Assembly: GCA_018053185.1 (NCBI GenBank)
Contig: JAGPLX010000021.1
Coordinates: forward strand, 1 to 44,288
DNA from: Syntrophobacteraceae bacterium
Lineage (GTDB): Bacteria; Desulfobacterota; Syntrophobacteria; Syntrophobacterales; Syntrophobacteraceae
Direction: 5' to 3'
DNA length: 44,288 bases
Part shown: positions 15,194 to 24,705 of the stretch, one piece after another
Numbering within the stretch: the first letter of the stretch is position 1
How the letters are laid out: the number at the start of each line of letters is the position of its first letter
The notes under the pieces: generated by a model
What the model saw: the letters and a program-made list of their open reading frames with translations, nothing else
Databases searched by the model: none
What the model was told of the DNA's origin: nothing
Translations under genes and position numbers: made by a program

Positions 15194-16600
15194 TCATCCC
15201 TCCTTCGCCCCTTGGTCGGCAAGCGCACGGGGCGAGGTCGCGACCGGAGATAAGACGGGGATCTCGCTACCGCTGGCCGCTCCCAGGTCCTTGAACCTGC
15301 GGGCTGCGGGCAGAATGCGGGTCTCCATGGAGCCCACAGCTTTGTTATAAGCGGTGTTGACCTTCTCCAGGCCCTTGCCAATGTCCGCGATATGTTCAGC
15401 CATGATTCTCATGCGCTCGTAGAGCTGTTTGCCGAGGTCGCTGATCTCCTGGGCGTTCTTGGCGATCTGTTCCTGGCGCCACCCGTAGGCCACGGCACGA
15501 AGCAGGGCGATGAGGGTTGTCGGTGTCGCCAGAACCACCCGCCGCTCGAGCCCGTCCTCGATGAGGCGCTGGTCCGCATCCGCGGCGGCACCGAAGAAAG
15601 ACTCGCCGGGGATGAACATCACGACAAACTCGGGGGCCTTCGAAAACTGCTGCCAGTACTGTTTTTCGGCGAGGATGTTCATGTGATTCCGCACCTGGGC
15701 GGCGTGCTTTGTGAGGGCCGCCTTGCGGGCTTCTTCCGATTCTGCAGCGACGGCATCTAGATAAGCCTCCAGGGAGACCTTGGCGTCAACGACGATCTCA
15801 CGCCCCGCCGGCAGCCGCACGATGAGGTCAGGCCGTTGTCTACCTCCATCGCCGTCGGCGGTCACCTGTTCGGCGAAGTCGCAATGCTCGGACATTCCCG
15901 CCAGTTCCACGACCCGGCGCAGGGTCATCTCGCCCCAACGGCCTCGCACCTGCGGCTTGCGCAGCGCCGTTACCAGGTTTGCCGTCTCTTTTCGCAACTG
16001 TTGATGACTGGTGGTTAAAAGCCGCAGGTGTTCCGTGAGCCCGGAATAGGCTTCCTGTCGATCCTTCTCGATCGTGCGGACATGCGCCTCGAACTTTGCA
16101 AGGGACTCCGCCAGGGGCTTGACCATGCCTTGAATGGCCTCCTGCCGTTTGCCGAGGTCGCCGCGGGCGTCCGCCAACACCTTATCGAGCGTTTCTTTAG
16201 CAAGTTGCAGAAATGCCTGCGTGCTGGCGTTGAGGGTATCACCGGCAAGGGCCTTGAAGGTGTCCGTAAGTTTGGTCCTGGCTTCCTCAAGCAGTTTCTT
16301 TTCTTCTTCGAGCCTCTGAACAACTTCCGCCAGTTGGGTTTCGGCCTTCACCCGAGCGTTCGTCTCGTTGGCCAGTTGATTCCTAAGTTCGGCAAGCTCC
16401 CCAACGGTCTTTTCATTTTGTGTACGCAGTTCCGCAATCGTCCCTTCCAAGGCAAGGGAACGACCTTCAGCCGTGCCGGCCCGGCGCTCGGATTCCTCCA
16501 TCCTTCGGGAGAAAACTTTGGTGACACGCGAAGAGGCAACCAGCCAAGCGACAAGGCCGCCGACAACTAAGCCGGCTAATGTGCAAAGAATATATTCCAT
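15194..16600 (-). CDS. rmuC: RmuC family DNA recombination protein
   Basis: 468 residues. An N-terminal membrane anchor ([20 protein letters not shown]) is followed by a long coiled coil (about 35-200, rich in E, L, K, Q). The RmuC nuclease-like core follows, with [45 protein letters not shown] (the D-x-K of the PD-(D/E)xK fold), [15 protein letters not shown] and [21 protein letters not shown]. RmuC was described as limiting recombination at inverted repeats; its biochemical role is still debated. The start at 16600 is supported by GAGGAGG about ten bases upstream. It is followed by the DUF1156 stump, and upstream on the same strand by tRNA-Pro. It neighbours palindromes and a RAYT gene, which may be coincidence. 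Confidence 0.92.
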   Translation of the reverse strand: MEYILCTLAGLVVGGLVAWLVASSRVTKVFSRRMEESERRAGTAEGRSLALEGTIAELRTQNEKTVGELAELRNQLANETNARVKAETQLAEVVQRLEEEKKLLEEARTKLTDTFKALAGDTLNASTQAFLQLAKETLDKVLADARGDLGKRQEAIQGMVKPLAESLAKFEAHVRTIEKDRQEAYSGLTEHLRLLTTSHQQLRKETANLVTALRKPQVRGRWGEMTLRRVVELAGMSEHCDFAEQVTADGDGGRQRPDLIVRLPAGREIVVDAKVSLEAYLDAVAAESEEARKAALTKHAAQVRNHMNILAEKQYWQQFSKAPEFVVMFIPGESFFGAAADADQRLIEDGLERRVVLATPTTLIALLRAVAYGWRQEQIAKNAQEISDLGKQLYERMRIMAEHIADIGKGLEKVNTAYNKAVGSMETRILPAARRFKDLGAASGSEIPVLSPVATSPRALADQGAKEG

Positions 16601-17111
<511 letters not shown>

Positions 17112-17184
17112 ACAAAAACGCCGTCTGGTTACCATAGGCCCCCGGTAAAAGCAACGTGCAATTCCCCGGGGTTCCCCTAAAAAG

Positions 17185-18360
17185 CTAGCCCTTTCCTGGA
17201 TCCGTCACACGTTCCGCCCCGAAGGTCCTCTGTTGCAGCTTCACCTGGCACAGTTCCGAATAGGCTGCATCCAGCAGGTCCTGAGGACGCCTGGTGTGTT
17301 CCTGAATCGACCCCACTCCGATGTAGGCCTGGATAAGGATGGCCGCATTTTCGACCCTGAACGGAGACTTTCGGATGGTTTGGGTCAAATACGGAATCAC
17401 CTCGCGTGCTTCCTCCCCGGGAACCCTGGGAAGCACCACCAGAAACTCATCGCTTCCATAACGACCCAGAAAGGTTTCTCCCTGCGGCAGGGTGTTTCTC
17501 AGGACGTCCGCCACATGGGTCAGAATCCTGCTGCCGATGTCCAGGCGCCCTTCCTCGTCCTGGAAGAAATCCAGGTCGATGATCAGGACCGAAAGCGGCT
17601 CCTCGAGTCGCCGAGCCCTGCGAAACTCCCGGTCGAGAATCGTGTGGATCTGGAAAAAATTCATCGTCCCCGTCACGGGGTCCTGAACGGTGAAATCCTT
17701 GACCTTTTCGTAGGCGAGGCAGTTTTCTATACAGAGGGCAATCTTGATCCCCAGCTGTTCCAAAAGATCCGTCCCATCGTCGGGCCGATAGCGTTCGGAA
17801 TCGGTACTTCCCAGAAACAGGAACCCGAAGTGAACCTCGTGGACACAAAGGGGAATCAGGACTCCCGATTGGACCGGTGCCCCCACATCGGGAAGATAGC
17901 CCCCCAGCCTGTCGACCTCGTCACCGGAGAGTACGGCCGGCTTGTGCGGATCGCGACAGACCAGGACTCCCACCCCGGAAGGACAGGGCACAATCCATGT
18001 CCCGTCGCCAATGGGCATGGATTGCCGGTTGATGGCCGGAAAGTAATCCTGGATCAATTCCTGGTGGCACAAAAGCAGGGTGACGTGTTCCGGTTCAAAG
18101 CGTTCCTTGATCTCGAGGAGCAGCTCCTCCACCAGCTGATTCAAGTCCCGGGTACGGAACAGAATCTTTTCCATCTCCACGAAATGCCGCCAGATTCTCT
18201 CATTTTCCGCGGCCGCATCGAGCACCTCGCTCAGTTTCCTTCGCAGCTCGGCATTTTCGTTCTCAAGACTGGATTGCTCCTCCGCAGGCCGGCATCCTCC
18301 GCCTCCGGCTTCGTCGGAAAGATTTTTCCGGTGATCTACCATCCGATCGAAAGGTTTCAT
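17185..18360 (-). CDS. GAF/DUF484-like and degenerate GGDEF domain protein
   Basis: 391 residues. A short coiled coil (about 30-55) leads to a DUF484/GAF-like sensory region (about 56-215; WRHFVEMEKILFRTRDLNQL, GVLIPLCVHEVHFGFLFLG). A GGDEF-type domain (about 225-385) follows, with DPVTGTMNFFQIHTILDREF, the metal-site stretch LIIDLDFF, and the signature RYGSDEFLVVLP. The active-site loop is GSDEF (302-306) instead of GGDEF, and the RxxD inhibitory site is absent (QGET at the equivalent position). Diguanylate cyclase activity is therefore doubtful; it may be a GTP- or c-di-GMP-responsive regulator. No EAL domain or membrane segment is seen. AAGG lies seven bases before the ATG. The LOG-family gene lies 15 bp upstream on the same strand. 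Confidence 0.85.
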   Translation of the reverse strand: MKPFDRMVDHRKNLSDEAGGGGCRPAEEQSSLENENAELRRKLSEVLDAAAENERIWRHFVEMEKILFRTRDLNQLVEELLLEIKERFEPEHVTLLLCHQELIQDYFPAINRQSMPIGDGTWIVPCPSGVGVLVCRDPHKPAVLSGDEVDRLGGYLPDVGAPVQSGVLIPLCVHEVHFGFLFLGSTDSERYRPDDGTDLLEQLGIKIALCIENCLAYEKVKDFTVQDPVTGTMNFFQIHTILDREFRRARRLEEPLSVLIIDLDFFQDEEGRLDIGSRILTHVADVLRNTLPQGETFLGRYGSDEFLVVLPRVPGEEAREVIPYLTQTIRKSPFRVENAAILIQAYIGVGSIQEHTRRPQDLLDAAYSELCQVKLQQRTFGAERVTDPGKG

Positions 18361-18375
18361 GAAAAAGCCTTACCA

Positions 18376-18864
18376 TCAACTTTGATCGCCAAGGAACGAG
18401 GTACCACACTCTCCCAACGCTGAAATCGCTTTCTCGACCGCCTCTCTGGGATGTTCCATGACCACCACCTCGGGGATGGAAAATCTAGGTTTCAGGGCAA
18501 TGACCGGCTTTCCGATTTTCAGGGCCATGGCCATTTCCGACAGGGTACCGTATTCTCCATCCACGGCGATGAGGACATCCGCCGTGTGCACAATCACGGC
18601 ATTCCTGGCCTGTCCCATGTTGGTGGCAATGGGAACGTCGATATAGGGGTTGGCATCCTCGACTCCCGATCCTGGCAGGATTCCCACGGTGGTTCCTCCC
18701 ACTTCCTTGGCTCCTGCGGCGGCGGCTTCCATAACACCTCCCAGCCCGCCACACACCAGGATCGCTCCGCACCGGGCGATTTCCCGACCTACCTCCCGGG
18801 CCAAGGTATCCAGGGCAGGGGTCGAGTTCCCAGTTCCAATGACTCCTATGATGGGCCTCTTCAT
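18376..18864 (-). CDS. TIGR00725 / LOG-family Rossmann protein
   Basis: 162 residues. It has the SLOG nucleotide-binding fold: IGVIGTGNSTPALDTLAREVG at the start, the glycine-rich CGGLGGVMEAAAAGAKEVGG, PGSG in place of the PGG of cytokinin LOG enzymes, and a late GEYGTLSEMAMALKIGKPV corresponding to the GGxGTxxE signature. The first Gly of that signature is Asp-Gly-Glu here (VDGEYGT). This fold binds nucleotides or cleaves the N-glycosidic bond of AMP-type substrates in LOG proteins; activity of the TIGR00725 group is not established. The ATG follows the pcm stop codon without a gap, so the two are co-transcribed. Confidence 0.88.
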   Translation of the reverse strand: MKRPIIGVIGTGNSTPALDTLAREVGREIARCGAILVCGGLGGVMEAAAAGAKEVGGTTVGILPGSGVEDANPYIDVPIATNMGQARNAVIVHTADVLIAVDGEYGTLSEMAMALKIGKPVIALKPRFSIPEVVVMEHPREAVEKAISALGECGTSFLGDQS

Positions 18865-19509
18865 CTATTCTTCCCACCCCCACTTTCCCACCAGGTCCAC
18901 GAACCGGACCCCGCCGAGATTGTGCTGGCGTATTCCCTCGGGCCGCTTTTCCACGACGATCAATTCCTGGGAAATTCGGTCCCCCACGGGAATCACCAGC
19001 CTTCCGTTCGTAGCCAACTGGTCCACCAGGGTTTGAGGGATCTTGGGCGCTCCGGCCGTGACCACGATCCCATCGAAGGGGCTTTCCTCGGGCCAGCCCA
19101 GGGTTCCGTCCCCGACACGCACGATCACATTCTTGTACCCGAGCTTTTGAAGAATCTGGCTTGCCCGGTGAGCCAGGGAGGCATATCGTTCGATGGAAAA
19201 GACCCGGTCGGCGAGCTCGGCGAGAACGGCTGCCTGGTAACCGGAACCGGTACCGATTTCGAGGACCTTCTCGTGCCCCTTGAGACGCAAGGCCTCGGTC
19301 ATGAGCGCGACAATGTAAGGCTGGGAAATGGTCTGCTTGTCCGCAATGGGCAGGGGATGATCGTTGTAAGCCTGCTCCTGGAGGGCCTCATCCACAAACA
19401 GGTGGCGCGGCACCTTGCGCATGGCAATCAACACCCGGTCATCCTCGATTCCGCGACAGATGAGTTGGGTTTCCACCATCCGATCACGCGCTTTTTGAAA
19501 GTTGATCAT
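18865..19509 (-). CDS. pcm: Protein-L-isoaspartate O-methyltransferase
   Basis: 214 residues, the usual length. The family opening [20 protein letters not shown] is followed by [21 protein letters not shown] and the [15 protein letters not shown] block that contacts the substrate. The SAM motif is [18 protein letters not shown], with [20 protein letters not shown] later. The enzyme methylates isoaspartyl residues in aged proteins so they can revert, and is cytoplasmic. The C-terminus [16 protein letters not shown] is complete. It is the first gene of a minus-strand unit with the LOG-family gene. A TTGACA 35 element lies about 90 bp upstream. Confidence 0.96.
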   Translation of the reverse strand: MINFQKARDRMVETQLICRGIEDDRVLIAMRKVPRHLFVDEALQEQAYNDHPLPIADKQTISQPYIVALMTEALRLKGHEKVLEIGTGSGYQAAVLAELADRVFSIERYASLAHRASQILQKLGYKNVIVRVGDGTLGWPEESPFDGIVVTAGAPKIPQTLVDQLATNGRLVIPVGDRISQELIVVEKRPEGIRQHNLGGVRFVDLVGKWGWEE

Positions 19510-19573
19510 GAGAAAACCCTGTTGTTGTCAAGCAGCTGTCGAGGATTTCACGGACTCCCCATTCACCTTTCAG

Positions 19574-19602
19574 AGCTAATGACAAAGTAAAATGGTTGTC
19601 AA
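19574..19602 (-). promoter_or_regulatory. Possible pcm promoter
   Basis: A perfect TTGACA (minus strand, 19602-19597) with a 17-nt spacer to TTAGCT. The -35 is ideal but the -10 is weak. Confidence 0.3.
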
Positions 19603-19636
19603 TGGCTTTTTGTGCCTTGTGTCCCCTCCCGGAGCC

Positions 19637-21535
19637 TCAAAGCAGGTTGGCCCAACGTGAATATTCCAACCCGAGGGAGTCCGGCTCCGTTCTTTCTTCT
19701 CCCGGGACCTCGCGGCGCAATCGCGACCGAAGTGCCTCCCCAAAGGCGAACTTGCGCCCCTGCGCCGCCAGCCAGGCGGGGAAGGGTTCCGTTTCCCACT
19801 GGGGGGACACCAGGGGCCGAACCTGGGTGCCCGCATAGAGAAAACAGAGGTTGTCCTTCCAGGATGAGTCGTAAGCGCGGAAAAATCCGCGGTCCGGTTG
19901 CCGAAGGAGAGCCTGGAGGGAACGGTGCCTGCTTTCACTGTGAACGGGTCGCAGGGCGAATAATCCCGTCTCCTGGTGTTCCTCGAGGATGATTTTCAAG
20001 GCATCCGGAGACCGGGACCCTCCCGAATCGAACACACCGATTCCCCGAAAAGGATATCCCTGGTTCACCAGGCGATCGAGCGCGACTTGGAGGCTCGGGC
20101 TTTGAGTGCGGGCAGTGTCCTCCCACAGAAGGATCAAAGGATCAACCCCCCGGCCGCGCAGCCAGGTGAAGAGCAATCCGAGATACTCGTGGTCCCGTTC
20201 TCTGAGAGAGGAGATGAAGAATTTGTCGATCCAGGGAAGGACAAACCAGTCCAGGGTTCCCCGGTCCAGAAGGTGCTGGGCCTCCTCCGCCATGACGGAG
20301 AGGCGCAGAAGGCCCCTTCTCCACCCTGGACCGGCATCGAGCCAGGCTGCACCGATCTCCTCCAGGGAATCCTTCTGGTGAGGGGCCAGAATGCCGCTCC
20401 AGTGGAATGTCTCCCAATGCCGGTCTTCCAGGGATGTCACTGCGGGCAGAACCGCCCGGGCGACCTTGCGCGCCAGGTCCCGCCTTTCGGCCCATGCCGG
20501 GTGGACAGCTTCCCGAAGCCGTCCTTCCCACAAAAGTTGGAGAACCCTGGGGGTCAACAGCCGTTCCTTCCTTCTATCCCAAAGGTCGCAAAGGGCCGGC
20601 GACCGGACCTCCCCGTCGGCCGCGGCCTCGTCAAGCCGGCGCTCTACCTTTTTTCGGAAACCTTTCCACACCGAATGCGAAGGAAACATGTGTTCCAGAG
20701 CTTCGAAGGCCCAGCCTCCGGCGGCAGCCAGGGTGGCATTGTGCCAGCTGAGCACCACCCGCCGGCAACACCGGCTGACCGTTTTGGCCAATTGCCGTAT
20801 GGAAGCGAGCTCCTGGGCCTGACACCAAACCAGGTTGTCGAGAAACGACCTTGTCGGGGGGCCATATCCCCCCCAGAACGATTCCTCGATGCTCGGGGAA
20901 AACGGTAAGATAGCCTCTTCGTTCTTCGGAACCATGAGCACAGATCGTGCGACACAAAGCCACCGGCCTCGAGAAACCGGACGAGCGCGCCTCGAAGGCC
21001 CCTTTTTCCACAGGGGGGCCAGATCCCGAAAAGTGGGTTCTCCCCAGGCCGGGCATTTGTAACGACGAACCCGGTGTCTCAGGAGCCTCCACCGCGCCCT
21101 CGAAGCCGCCCCGGCCAAGCCGGGTTCCGCAAAAAAGAAGCGGGGAGGGAGGATATCCGTCCACGGACTCAAGGAAATGGGACGGTGGAGAAGGCAGGGG
21201 AACAGAGGCTCAGGGGGTTTTCGGAGAAGATTTCTCCCAGCGTCCTGACCTTTCCCCTCCGGGCCCGGCAGGTATGTGAAAGCCATCCAGTCACAGAGTA
21301 TCCGCCACAGCATGGGCGGCAGGCGATGGATTCGCGGGCGCAAAGAGGAAAGGGCTTCCAGGAGGTGCCCGTAGGAAGAGGGTTCTCCGTTTTCCAGGTA
21401 CTCGAGCAGGAGGTTCAGAGCTCGGTCTCCCGGGGCACTATCGGAATGACGGCACAGGAGGAGAAGTTCCTTCACGGAGGGGCCGGACTCGATGGTTTGT
21501 CGGGGCGCGCAGGATGTATCCCCGTGTTGTGTCAT
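19637..21535 (-). CDS. Large hypothetical protein, no recognised family
   Basis: 632 residues from ATG 21535; the frame is open back to 21703. No signal peptide, membrane segment or nucleotide-binding motif is visible. The protein is strikingly rich in Trp, Arg and Leu, with repeated amphipathic helical stretches (for example LQLLWEGRLREAVHPAWAER, and MAEEAQHLLDRGTLDWFVLP). A final segment has an alpha/beta look (GIGVFDSGGSRSPDALKIIL, then LCFLYAGTQVRPLVSP). Cys in CPAW and CDLWDRR do not form a clear metal site. It stands alone between pcm and the divergent feo genes. AAAGGAT nine bases upstream supports the start weakly. Long intact coding with high third-position GC argues that it is real. 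Function unknown. Confidence 0.7.
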   Translation of the reverse strand: MTQHGDTSCAPRQTIESGPSVKELLLLCRHSDSAPGDRALNLLLEYLENGEPSSYGHLLEALSSLRPRIHRLPPMLWRILCDWMAFTYLPGPEGKGQDAGRNLLRKPPEPLFPCLLHRPISLSPWTDILPPRFFFAEPGLAGAASRARWRLLRHRVRRYKCPAWGEPTFRDLAPLWKKGPSRRARPVSRGRWLCVARSVLMVPKNEEAILPFSPSIEESFWGGYGPPTRSFLDNLVWCQAQELASIRQLAKTVSRCCRRVVLSWHNATLAAAGGWAFEALEHMFPSHSVWKGFRKKVERRLDEAAADGEVRSPALCDLWDRRKERLLTPRVLQLLWEGRLREAVHPAWAERRDLARKVARAVLPAVTSLEDRHWETFHWSGILAPHQKDSLEEIGAAWLDAGPGWRRGLLRLSVMAEEAQHLLDRGTLDWFVLPWIDKFFISSLRERDHEYLGLLFTWLRGRGVDPLILLWEDTARTQSPSLQVALDRLVNQGYPFRGIGVFDSGGSRSPDALKIILEEHQETGLFALRPVHSESRHRSLQALLRQPDRGFFRAYDSSWKDNLCFLYAGTQVRPLVSPQWETEPFPAWLAAQGRKFAFGEALRSRLRREVPGEERTEPDSLGLEYSRWANLL

Positions 21536-21727
21536 GGGACGGACATCCTTTGATCGGAAGGAAAAAGGGCTGCGAGATACGGCAAACAAGCGATCATGCT
21601 TCGTCTTGTTCCCGGCAGAGGAACTTTGTCGGCATCCATGGAAAATTCCTTCGTCCGGATGAATGGAGTCAGGTTCGAGGAAAATCGAGAAAGTATTATA
21701 CACCTGGAAAAATACTCGATAAAGCTA

Positions 21728-21756
21728 TTGACTGCATATAAAGTTTGGAGTACCTA
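21728..21756 (+). promoter_or_regulatory. Possible feoA promoter
   Basis: TTGACT (21728-21733), a 17-nt spacer and TACCTA (21751-21756). It lies 33 bp before feoA. The -10 is poor, and no clear Fur box was recognised in the AT-rich leader. Confidence 0.3.
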
Positions 21757-21788
21757 ATTGCAAACATGCGCGAATTCCAAAGGAGCGG

Positions 21789-22085
21789 ATGATGTTGGGT
21801 TGTTGGCAACGTAGAAACGGATGCTCGATCGAGACCGCCCCGGAAGGGGCCCGCGGAGCCCTGCCGCTTTCCCACGCCCAAGCCGGAAAAAGGTTGAAGG
21901 TGGTGGGATTCGCCGGAGGCCGGCACCTTTGTGCTCGAATGGCTGCCATGGGCATATATCCCGGCGTTGAAATGGAGCTCCTCTGTGCCGGTTGTGGATC
22001 TCCCTGCCTGGTCCGTGTGCATGGAGGAACGCTGAGTCTGGGAAAAGGGGTTTCCAACAAGATCCTGGTGACCCCGGTTGCATGA
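21789..22085 (+). CDS. feoA: FeoA domain protein (first copy)
   Basis: 98 residues. An N-terminal extension of about 28 residues with two Cys (LGCWQRRNGCS) precedes an SH3-like FeoA domain (PLSHAQAGKRLKVVGFAGG, ARMAAMGIYPGVEMELL, and a C-terminal SLGKGVSNKILVTPV). FeoA proteins are small cytoplasmic partners of the FeoB Fe2+ transporter. A cysteine pair lies in LLCAGCGSPCL, which is unusual and might bind metal. AAAGGAG stands three bases before ATG 21789 and six before the adjacent ATG 21792; the second is the better start. A strong terminator follows 23 bp after the stop, so most transcripts should end before the second feoA. Confidence 0.88.
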   Translation: MMLGCWQRRNGCSIETAPEGARGALPLSHAQAGKRLKVVGFAGGRHLCARMAAMGIYPGVEMELLCAGCGSPCLVRVHGGTLSLGKGVSNKILVTPVA

Positions 22086-22108
22086 CGGAACCTGAAGAGA
22101 ACCCTCCT

Positions 22109-22145
22109 GGAGCGACTGGGGATTCATACAGTCGCTCCTTTTTTT
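22109..22145 (+). terminator. Intrinsic terminator or attenuator between feoA copies
   Basis: A perfect 10-bp stem GGAGCGACTG / CAGTCGCTCC (22109-22118, 22129-22138) with a 10-nt loop, followed by seven T. It separates the first feoA from feoA2-feoB. Confidence 0.9.
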
Positions 22146-22212
22146 GGGGCGGGAAGGCCAACAGCCTCTGCAGCCCCGAAATGTTTCCTCGGGATAAGAG
22201 GACTACCCTTCG

Positions 22213-22458
22213 ATGCCCATTGTGCTCATGAGACACATGGCGGCCGGTCAAAAAGGCATCGTGGCGCGAGTGACGGCTCAAGGCGAGCTGGGGCGCCGCA
22301 TTCGAGACATGGGGCTCGTTCCCGGCACCCCGATTCATATCCGGGGGCGGGCACCTCTCAAGGACCCCGTGGCCGTTCGAGTCCGGGACTTCACCCTGAC
22401 GCTGCGAAACAATGAGGCCGACTTCATCCAGGTCGAGGTGGCGGACATCCATGAATGA
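22213..22458 (+). CDS. feoA: FeoA domain protein (second copy)
   Basis: 81 residues, the standard single-domain length. MAAGQKGIVARVTAQGELGR, RIRDMGLVPGTPIHIRGRAP and VRVRDFTLTLRNNEADFIQV follow the FeoA pattern, with the conserved RLRDMGL-PG-x turn. It should act with FeoB as a regulatory or GTPase-modulating subunit. Its last eight bases overlap the feoB start, so the pair is translationally coupled. AAGAGGA about ten bases upstream is a modest ribosome-binding site; ATG 22228 is another possible start. The two FeoA proteins are clearly different, so this is an old duplication rather than a recent one. Confidence 0.93.
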   Translation: MPIVLMRHMAAGQKGIVARVTAQGELGRRIRDMGLVPGTPIHIRGRAPLKDPVAVRVRDFTLTLRNNEADFIQVEVADIHE

Positions 22459-24688
22459 CGCTTCCCAACCATTGCTGGTCGCCCTGGCTGGAAATCCCAA
22501 CTGCGGAAAAACCACCCTCTTCAATGCCATCACCGGCGCACGGCAGCATGTGGGTAACTATCCCGGCATCACTGTGGAAAAGAAGGAAGGTTTCTGCAAC
22601 TTCCGCGGCACTCAGATACGGCTGGTGGATCTTCCGGGAATCTATTCCCTCACCGCCTACTCCCCCGAAGAACTCGTGGCCAGGGATTTTCTGGTTCAAG
22701 AAAGACCCTCGGCCGTCATCAACATTGTGGACGCCTCCAACATCGAGAGGAACCTTTACCTGACCATCCAGCTAATGGAGCTCGGCATTCCCCTGGTTCT
22801 CGCCCTCAATATGATCGATGCGGCGGCAAATCGAGGCATCGAAATCGATGCCGAGGAACTGTCCCGGCGGCTCCACGTTCCTGTAGTCCCCGCCATCGCC
22901 CGGTCCGGAAAAGGCAAGGAGGAAATCCTCCACCGGGCACGAGACCTGGCCGGTGAAAATCGTCCGTGGGTTCCACTGGTGATTTCCTACGGTCCGGACA
23001 TCGACCCCGTGTTGGTGAAAATGGAGGCCCTCATCGAGGCGGCGGGATTTCTCACGGAACTACATCCCCCCCGATGGACGGCTTTGAAGTACCTGGAAGC
23101 CGATGAGCAGGTTATGGAAAAAGGCCGCAGGGTGGATCCGGACTTTTCAAGCCGCCTGGAACGCATGGGCGAGGCGGTCGGCGACCACCTTCAAAAGACC
23201 CTCGCCACCTACCCGGAAGCCATCATTGCCGATCATCGGTACGGGTACATCACCGCCCTTTTGAAGGGTTCCGTGGTGAAACGGAACGAAAAGGCGGATC
23301 GCCTTTATCTTTCGGACCAGGTCGACCGCGTCCTCACACACCGGTTTCTGGGTCCCATTCTTATGATGGCTATCCTCTACGTCGTCTATCAGTTCACCTT
23401 TACCTACAGTGCCGCTCCCGTGGCCTGGCTCGAGGCGGCGTTCTCGTGGCTCGGCGGCCTTGCTGAAGCCTCTCTACCGGATGGCCCCTTGAAATCCTTG
23501 ATCGTTTCCGGTGTCATCGACGGGGTGGGCGGGGTGCTCGGCTTCGTGCCCCTCATCCTGTTCATGTTCCTGGCCATCGCTTTTCTCGAGGATACCGGCT
23601 ATCTGGCCCGCGTCGCCTACATGCTGGACCGGATCTTTCGCACCTTCGGACTCCATGGGAACTCCGTCATGGCCTATGTCATATCCGGAGGGATTGCGGG
23701 GGGATGCGCCGTCCCCGGTGTAATGGCCACCAGAACTCTGCGCAGTTCGCGGGAGCGACTGGCCACGATCCTCACCGCTCCCATCATGAACTGCGGTGCC
23801 AAGCTCCCGGTCTTTGCCATGCTCATTGCCGCCTTTTTCCCCGCCAAACATGCCCAAATCATGTTTTTCCTGACGGTCCTGTCCTGGATCATGGCTCTCC
23901 TGCTGGCAAGGCTTTTCCGGTCCACGATCCTGCGGGGACCCAGCACTCCCTTTCTCCTCGAGCTTCCTCCCTATCGACTGCCCACCTTCAGGGGGCTCCT
24001 GATCCACACCTGGGAGCGCACCCGGCAGTACATTCAGAAGGCCGGCACCATCATCCTGGCCATGTCCATACTCTTTTGGTCTCTCATGTCCTTTCCCGGC
24101 CTTCCCGACACTCAGAGACGGGTTTATGAGGAACAGCGATCTCAAATCCTGGCCCAGGTTCCCGAAGGCTTCAGCGGACAGCTCGATCTCAAGAAGCTAT
24201 CGTCCAAAGATCTTCCCTTGGAGCTCGTTCCATGGTACGAACAGCTGAAATCCGTGGATCGCGCCGAGGCGCACGCGGCCCTGAAACATTCCTGGGCAGG
24301 AAGGGCCGGAAGTGCTCTCGAGGTCTTCAGCCGGTGGATGGGAGGGGACTGGCGAACGAACGTGGCCTTGGCGGCCGGCTTTGCCGCAAAGGAACTCATT
24401 ATTTCGATATTTGGAACAGCCTACTCTCTTGGAGTCTCCTCCAAGGATGAAGGGGGTTCTCTGAGCCGCCAACTGGCCTCGGACCCCGGATGGAATCCCC
24501 TGAGAGCTTTCTCCTTTATCCTGTTCATCATGCTTTACGCCCCCTGTCTGGCGACGGTCACCTGCATCATCCGGGAATCCGGTTCATGGAAGTGGGGGCT
24601 TTTCTCCATGGTTTTCAACACTTCCGCGGCATTTCTCCTTGCGGTCCTGATCTATCAGGGCGGTCGATGGCTCGGCATCGGAGCCTGA
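22451..24688 (+). CDS. feoB: Ferrous iron transporter FeoB
   Basis: 745 residues, usual for FeoB. The N-terminal G-protein domain has G1 GNPNCGKT (14-21), G2 region GNYPGITVEKKEG, G3 DLPG in LVDLPGIYSL and G4 NMID in LALNMIDAA. A helical GDI-like segment follows (about 165-270). The membrane part has two Gate regions, with the conserved Cys in GGCAVPGVMATRTL and MNCGAKLPVFAMLIAAFF, and later YAPCLATVTCI. The protein imports Fe2+ across the inner membrane, driven or gated by GTP. It starts inside feoA2 (ATG at 22451). The Cys-rich small gene follows after 17 bp and aroB after that. Confidence 0.97.
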   Translation: MNDASQPLLVALAGNPNCGKTTLFNAITGARQHVGNYPGITVEKKEGFCNFRGTQIRLVDLPGIYSLTAYSPEELVARDFLVQERPSAVINIVDASNIERNLYLTIQLMELGIPLVLALNMIDAAANRGIEIDAEELSRRLHVPVVPAIARSGKGKEEILHRARDLAGENRPWVPLVISYGPDIDPVLVKMEALIEAAGFLTELHPPRWTALKYLEADEQVMEKGRRVDPDFSSRLERMGEAVGDHLQKTLATYPEAIIADHRYGYITALLKGSVVKRNEKADRLYLSDQVDRVLTHRFLGPILMMAILYVVYQFTFTYSAAPVAWLEAAFSWLGGLAEASLPDGPLKSLIVSGVIDGVGGVLGFVPLILFMFLAIAFLEDTGYLARVAYMLDRIFRTFGLHGNSVMAYVISGGIAGGCAVPGVMATRTLRSSRERLATILTAPIMNCGAKLPVFAMLIAAFFPAKHAQIMFFLTVLSWIMALLLARLFRSTILRGPSTPFLLELPPYRLPTFRGLLIHTWERTRQYIQKAGTIILAMSILFWSLMSFPGLPDTQRRVYEEQRSQILAQVPEGFSGQLDLKKLSSKDLPLELVPWYEQLKSVDRAEAHAALKHSWAGRAGSALEVFSRWMGGDWRTNVALAAGFAAKELIISIFGTAYSLGVSSKDEGGSLSRQLASDPGWNPLRAFSFILFIMLYAPCLATVTCIIRESGSWKWGLFSMVFNTSAAFLLAVLIYQGGRWLGIGA

Positions 24689-24705
24689 AAAAAAAGGAAG
24701 AAATC

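Noticed and set aside
17233-20908. Long plus-strand frames opposite the GGDEF, LOG, pcm and orphan genes
   Set aside because: Low-complexity, His/Gly/Pro-rich translations typical of antisense frames.
21700-21788. Fur box upstream of feoA
   Set aside because: The leader is AT-rich but no sequence close to the 19-bp Fur consensus was recognised.
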